A DNA stretch of 64,000 bases from Chytridium lagenaria. Lineage: Eukaryota; Chytridiomycota; Chytridiomycetes; Chytridiales; Chytridiaceae. A program made the position numbers and the translations under genes. Under the pieces are notes generated by a model. The model did not search any database. It saw only the letters and a list, made by a program, of their open reading frames with translations, and was not told where the DNA came from. This document shows, one piece after another, positions 59,176-64,000 of the stretch; position 1 is the stretch's first letter; the number at the start of each line of letters is the position of its first letter. The stretch spans positions 186,001 through 250,000 of the forward strand of contig JAHLKC010000037.1 of the NCBI GenBank assembly GCA_025449115.1. Direction: 5' to 3'.

Positions 59176-59994
59176 ATGTCAGTCCTCCTACACACCCTCA
59201 AGTCCATTATTCCCCCTCTTACCTCCCTCCTCATCATTCATTCCTCCTCTCCAACCCTCGACACCCTCTACAGCATATCCCTCCTCACATTCACCATCCA
59301 ACTCCTCCTCTCTCTGATCCAACCTCCTCCCCATCCTCCTACCTCACAAACATTACCTCCCAAGCTCTTAATGGCACCCTCTCCACCATCCTTTCAAGCT
59401 TCCTACTCCATATCCTCTCAATCCTCTTTGGCGCGCCATTATTCAAGTAAACAACATTTCATACCCCCTGCTTCTTAACTTTTTAAAAAAGGATGATTGA
59501 GAAAACTTGGGTTGCCGCAACGTTTGTCGCAACCATTGTGGTGTTTCCTATGGGGAGATTGTTCCACTCTAACAGCGATCGTTGGATCACATCGTTATCA
59601 TGGCCGATACCGTAAAAAAATCCCATCTATATTTAGATTTAACGAAGTGTTTCCTAGATCGCAAAACAGCGAAGAACGGTTTTCAAAGTATACATTGATT
59701 TCAGGACTCGCAGGAGCATGGTTTGGGGTGTTTCGTTATATTATTAGATTGGAATCGGTATTGGCAGGTGAGGACATCGAACTTTTTAAGATTTTTACGC
59801 GTTGGTTTGTTGTTTTTGTTCACTTTTTTTTTTGTGGCTTTCTAAAACCAATTTTCAAGGTATGGCCAATTCCTGTATTTTACGGCACTCCGATAGGATA
59901 CCTTTTAGGCTCCCTCATCTACCTCGCCGTCCACTTTGCCTATGGTGAACGAAACACGTCCAAAAAAACAGCAATAATATATCAAAATACATAA
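59176..59994 (+). CDS. GPI11: GPI biosynthesis protein PIG-F (GPI11)
   Basis: Four exons (59176-59446, 59492-59611, 59658-59767, 59860-59994). Several membrane helices are visible: LLHTLKSIIPPLTSLLIIHS, YSISLLTFTIQLLLSLIQ, SSFLLHILSILFGAPLF, MIEKTWVAATFVATIVVFP and GYLLGSLIYLAVHFA. The C-terminal signature of PIG-F is present: SGLAGAWFG, LLDWNRYWQ, VWPIPVFYGTPIGYLLGS. PIG-F/Gpi11 is the ER partner of the ethanolamine-phosphate transferases (Gpi7/Gpi13) in GPI-anchor assembly. Frame changes occur in a CCTCC run (about 59330) and in GGGG (about 59725), both repaired by one base, so they look like indels. About 210 residues, typical for the family. Confidence 0.78.
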
Positions 59995-60254
59995 ACTACA
60001 ACTTCATTACAAAAGTCAAAAAAAAGGGTATCTTATCAATCTCTAAAAACCAAAACCAAAAAGCACAAAAAACCCCCCACGCTTAAAACAACAGGAACAA
60101 AAAGAAAACGGTGCGGAAAAAGGGGGGGACAGCAAGATCCTTCATGAGGGCTCAACCGTCGGTTCCCCAACAATATCTTCCACCCGAATATTCAACCCCA
60201 AATTCCAAATCCAGAACCTCAACATATACTCCTCAACATGTCCAACGTCAATCG

Positions 60255-63200
60255 TCATCCCACTTTCGAAGGTGGCGCCACCACCAACTCCGCATTCGCC
60301 ATAACAGGCGTCCCAGCATCAAACCCCACCCTCCTCCCCCTTCTTCTCCACACCCTCCGAAAACTCATCCTGCTCATCCACAATCTCCTTCCTCACATCA
60401 CGCATAGCAAAACATCCGTCTCATCCTCCGCTTGCGCCAAAACAACTCAAGATCCTCAGCACTCGGTTTCCTCAACAACCTCTTCAGGCACCACATCGAT
60501 ACCCATGCCATCAAGCCAATCTTTCCAGTCAACACGTTTACGGAGAAAGTCCAGTGGTGAATTCACCCTCTGAATAATAAGACTGTCGAGTCGACGTTTT
60601 TGGTTGGCTTTGCGGAGCATGTTTTTCCTCAATCGTGTGTTCGCTAATGAGACGGTAATGTGCACGTCTCGCGTTTGACCGATACGATGGGCACGGTCTT
60701 GGGCTTGGGCTGTAAATGGAGTATGAGTCATCGTATAGCGAGCATCCAGAAACATCAAAAAACGTGATAGCAAATCGGAAACTCACCGTCCATAGCTGGG
60801 TTCCAATCGCTGTCATAAAAGATGACAGTATCAGCACCCGTAAGATTCATTCCACACCTCCAGAACGCGTGGAAAGAATAAACACGAAAATACGTTTATC
60901 ATTATTAAACCGTTCCATCAACATCTGCCGTTGCTCGATTTTTGTGGATCCGTCCAACCTCACATAAAGGTATCCATGCACATTAAGAAATCTCTCAAGG
61001 ATATCTTACATTTAAAAAATACAAGTTAGTAGAAATTCAATTACGAAGTTGTCTGAAATATATAAAGAAAGAATACTCACCCAACATTCTCGTCATCTGC
61101 GTGAATATCAAAGCTCTATGCCCCCCACTCAGCAACCTCCTCAAAAGAGCATCCAACTTTTGCAGCTTCCCGCAATCATACCTCACCAGCCACTTATCCG
61201 GAAACGCGATACTCAACTTCGTCTTCACCCCAGAATAAATATCATCCACCTGCCCTACTGCCTTCTCTACCTCCAACTCCTCCACTAACGCCCCCGCATC
61301 CTTCACAACAACCTTTGGCGTCACAAACGCAAATCTATCCACAACATCCCTAACCATCTCAAGCTGATCCAAAGGCGTCATCAAGCATCCTTTCAAAGGC
61401 ATTCGAATACTCTAAATATCTTGCTGGATCCTTTATCGCCTCCCTCGTCGCTTCCGTCGGCCTCATCCCAAGCTCTTTGACCATTCCAAAAAACTTGTCA
61501 CCCCCGTATACAGGTCTCCGTCTGAACCTGAAACCGATTTAAAATCTGCATCCTGCACCATCTAACGGTAACTTCAGAGGCTCGTCGTAAATCATACGCG
61601 GCTTTAAATGCTCGTACGGATCCAGGACGTGCGGAAGGATCAATCAGTGATCGGAGCCTATACTCAGATTGGGCGGCAGTGAAGACTTGACGGTCAAAGT
61701 CTCTGTGAGGGACGAGATAAGGGAGGTCTTTCAGGTGAATTGCGCTCTGGCCTTCACCCAAGTCGACCATGTGGAGTTTGTCACGAGATGACGTGAGCCA
61801 GTGGTGGTCACCAGCGTGGGAGTCGATAAGAACAGCATGCGACGACGGCTGAGAAAATCTTTGACTTCAATATCAGCACGAGTGGCAGAGGTCATGGCGA
61901 AAGAAGTCACCACGGGTCGTTCTTCAAACAAATCTGGGTGGTTGCAGACTTTCCGGAGTTGCATCAAACAGTTGATGATGCTCAAGTAATTTCCAGATGC
62001 TAAAGCCTCCTTAGTTTTCGCACGTGACATAAAGTCATCGTAGAGATAACGTTGACGAGTGGAAAGCCGGCACGTTAAGACATGCTCGTACTTTTTTGGC
62101 ATCTGTTTCTCAACCTCAGACTTCATTCTTCGAAGAATATACGGCCTTAGTACGGTATGTAATTTTTGAAATAGTTGCCTTTGTCTCATCATCCCACCGC
62201 CTTGCTCTCATCCAGAACCTTATCCACCGGCCTCGAAAACCACTCTTGAAACTCCTTCAGCGTAGCGAACCCCGATGGCATCATACTCCGCAACCCCATT
62301 CGGCATCAAAAAATACAGCAGTGACCACAACTCCCATCAAGTTATTCTGCAACGGTGTTCCGGTGAGAAGTAACCGACGCTGAGAATTAAAAGTCAAGAG
62401 AACCTGCCACTTTTGGGACCGAAAGTTCTTGATGTTATGTGCTTCGTCGAGAACAAGGTAGATCCAGGGCTTGCGCCGGAAAGATACTTGATCAGCAAGA
62501 ACAAGCTGGTATGATGTGATGCAGACATGGAATGCATTGGGTTTAGACCAGCCTGTACGCTTTTCTTTACGTTGGTTTGGGTTTCCGTAGTAGGTTAATA
62601 TCTTAAGACCCGGACACCATTTCTTAAACTCCACTTCCCAGTTTAACATCACACTTGTTGGAACAACGATAAGATGTGGTCCTAATATAATGTTAAAACC
62701 AATCTTGAAGACACAACATACCCCAAACTGCCTTCTCGACGGCAAGATACGCGATAAGGGCGATGGTCTGAATAGTTTTGCCAGACCCTATAAGGAATAT
62801 GTTAAAAAATCCATCATGTTCTCAAGAATTTAGAAGGATATATCAACATACCATTTCATCAGCCAATATTCCATTGAGACCATTTGTATACAAGTTAACG
62901 AGCCAATCCAATCCAGCATGTTGATATTCTCGAAGGGGATATTTGATGAGAAATGGAACTTTGGTCTTAAAAGAAGTTTCATCGTTCTCATCCCGCCCCA
63001 TCTCAACGGGAGGCTGCGGGATTTCAATAATCTCCTCGTCGGGATCGTGCGGAACCGGAATATCGCCCTCATCATCCGACTGAGCAGGTCCCGCTGGTCT
63101 TCTTCCTCCATCAATTCTTCCGGCGTTTCAACCACTGGTTTTTCAACGAGAGCGGATCCGGCAATATCATCTTCGATGGCGGGGTATCATACAGAGCCTG

Positions 63201-64000
63201 TAACCCGACATCTTCGTTAACATCCGACCGTCTCCATACTTTCGTCATCACTGCTGATTTCACTTTCGTCATCAGTTTCATGGTCACTTGCTTCCAAGGC
63301 TGATGCAAAGTAATCATCAACGTATGTTTCTTCAGGAGGAGGACTCTGACAAAATGTGACAGCGGTGTCCGCCTCAAATGGAGCAAACTCATATTGTTTG
63401 CAACAGCAAATCCGATATCTCCAGTTCGGAATCATGAAGTAATTCCTCTAGCTCCAATCTGCCAGTTTCTAAATCATCAGTGTCTAATGAAGTGGTGTCA
63501 GATGGTGCAGCTGAAGTCTCACGCCCTGAAAGATCATATGAGATATCGTCAGCCGATTCAAGAGGTTCCAGGGGACCGAGTGATAGCAATGCGGTGCCTA
63601 GACCATGATATTCCTCAGTCACACCATCATCCGAATCGACCCCGTACGCAACATCAGAGCCTTGGTCATCAAAACCTTCGTCTATTTCATCTCCACGAGA
63701 ACGGTCGTTCAAATTCGATGCTTCAGAAGCACTATCTGCAGGGGTGTCAATGCCATTTTGAGGTCGGTCAATGTATCCGTATCGCTTTAGCAACTCTTCT
63801 AAAGGCATATCCTTCTCGACTTCAAGTTCATTAACCTCAGATTCGCTGCCGATGAAACTTCGTCTTCCACTTCATGATCTTGGCTCATAAAGCTTGCTTC
63901 AGATTGTTCCTCGAAAAGATCCATCTGCGATTGTTCGGCCATTATTGACTGTTGAGCTTCCAAGATATGCGTCGATTTTTCAATTATGGAATCCAAATGC
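60255..64000 (-). CDS. SWR1: Swr1-type chromatin remodelling ATPase, 5' part off the window
   Basis: The SNF2 ATPase motifs in order: [27 protein letters not shown] split by an intron from [20 protein letters not shown] (motif I; usually GLGKT), [19 protein letters not shown] (Ia), [18 protein letters not shown] (II, DEAH), [15 protein letters not shown] (III), then [31 protein letters not shown] (IV), and [16 protein letters not shown] (VI). This layout with the long insert between motifs III and IV is that of Swr1/SRCAP/INO80. [15 protein letters not shown] and [20 protein letters not shown] favour Swr1, which deposits H2A.Z. The N-terminal acidic region (63.1-64 kb) is rich in Asp/Glu/Ser. 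The C-terminal stop is placed at about 60255 after [19 protein letters not shown], reached through frame changes; it could end earlier at 60456. Confidence 0.88.

Overview
The window is nuclear DNA from a fungus, most likely an early-diverging, chytrid-like lineage. The evidence for a fungus is a homoaconitase (fungal lysine pathway), a myosin-chitin synthase fusion, Blm10, Swr1, Elp4 and a fungal-type UMP-CMP kinase. Coding exons are split by many very short GT-AG introns (typically 37-50 nt, with a few of 180-380 nt), and canonical U1 and U6 spliceosomal RNAs are present. The species cannot be named from the sequence alone.

Layout. 1-2.4 kb: two tandem secreted NucA/NucB-like nuclease paralogs (minus strand), the second with an in-frame TGA. 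2.95-3.11 kb: U1 snRNA (minus). 4-10.8 kb: aquaporin, SET-domain protein, double-psi beta-barrel wall protein, LEA_2-like membrane protein, and a small unknown gene. 11.1-16.9 kb: a myosin-chitin synthase whose motor and glycosyltransferase motifs are both eroded. 17.5-19.9 kb: a Ser/Thr-rich surface protein and an SH3 protein with a 13-residue repeat. 21.8-24.6 kb: a polyglutamine protein with four copies of an unrecognised domain. 25.7 kb: U6 snRNA, followed by about 2.1 kb without genes. 28-34.7 kb: Blm10/PA200 proteasome activator. 35-38.5 kb: unknown gene with a minisatellite, a UPF0132 membrane protein and a HIT protein. 39-45.2 kb: kinesin, Elp4, and an amidohydrolase-like/RIB3 fusion. 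45.6-51 kb: citrate synthase with a long C-terminal tail, then homoaconitase. 51.1-60 kb: FRA10AC1 homolog, tRNA-Pro(AGG), an acidic unknown protein, UMP-CMP kinase and PIG-F. 60.3-64 kb: Swr1 ATPase, running off the right edge.

How the genes relate. Most are unlinked housekeeping genes. Themes present are central carbon and lysine metabolism (citrate synthase, homoaconitase), riboflavin synthesis (RIB3), splicing (U1, U6, FRA10AC1), chromatin and tRNA modification (Swr1, SET, Elp4), protein turnover (Blm10) and the cell surface (chitin synthase fusion, barwin-like protein, PIG-F for GPI anchors, Ser/Thr-rich proteins).

Caveat. Many clearly conserved genes (citrate synthase, homoaconitase, RIB3, kinesin, PIG-F, FRA10AC1) carry one or two 1-nt frame breaks, often at GGCC or in short G, C or T runs. 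I read these mainly as assembly or base-calling indels, so gene models are given as spans with exon notes, and I have not called these genes pseudogenes.
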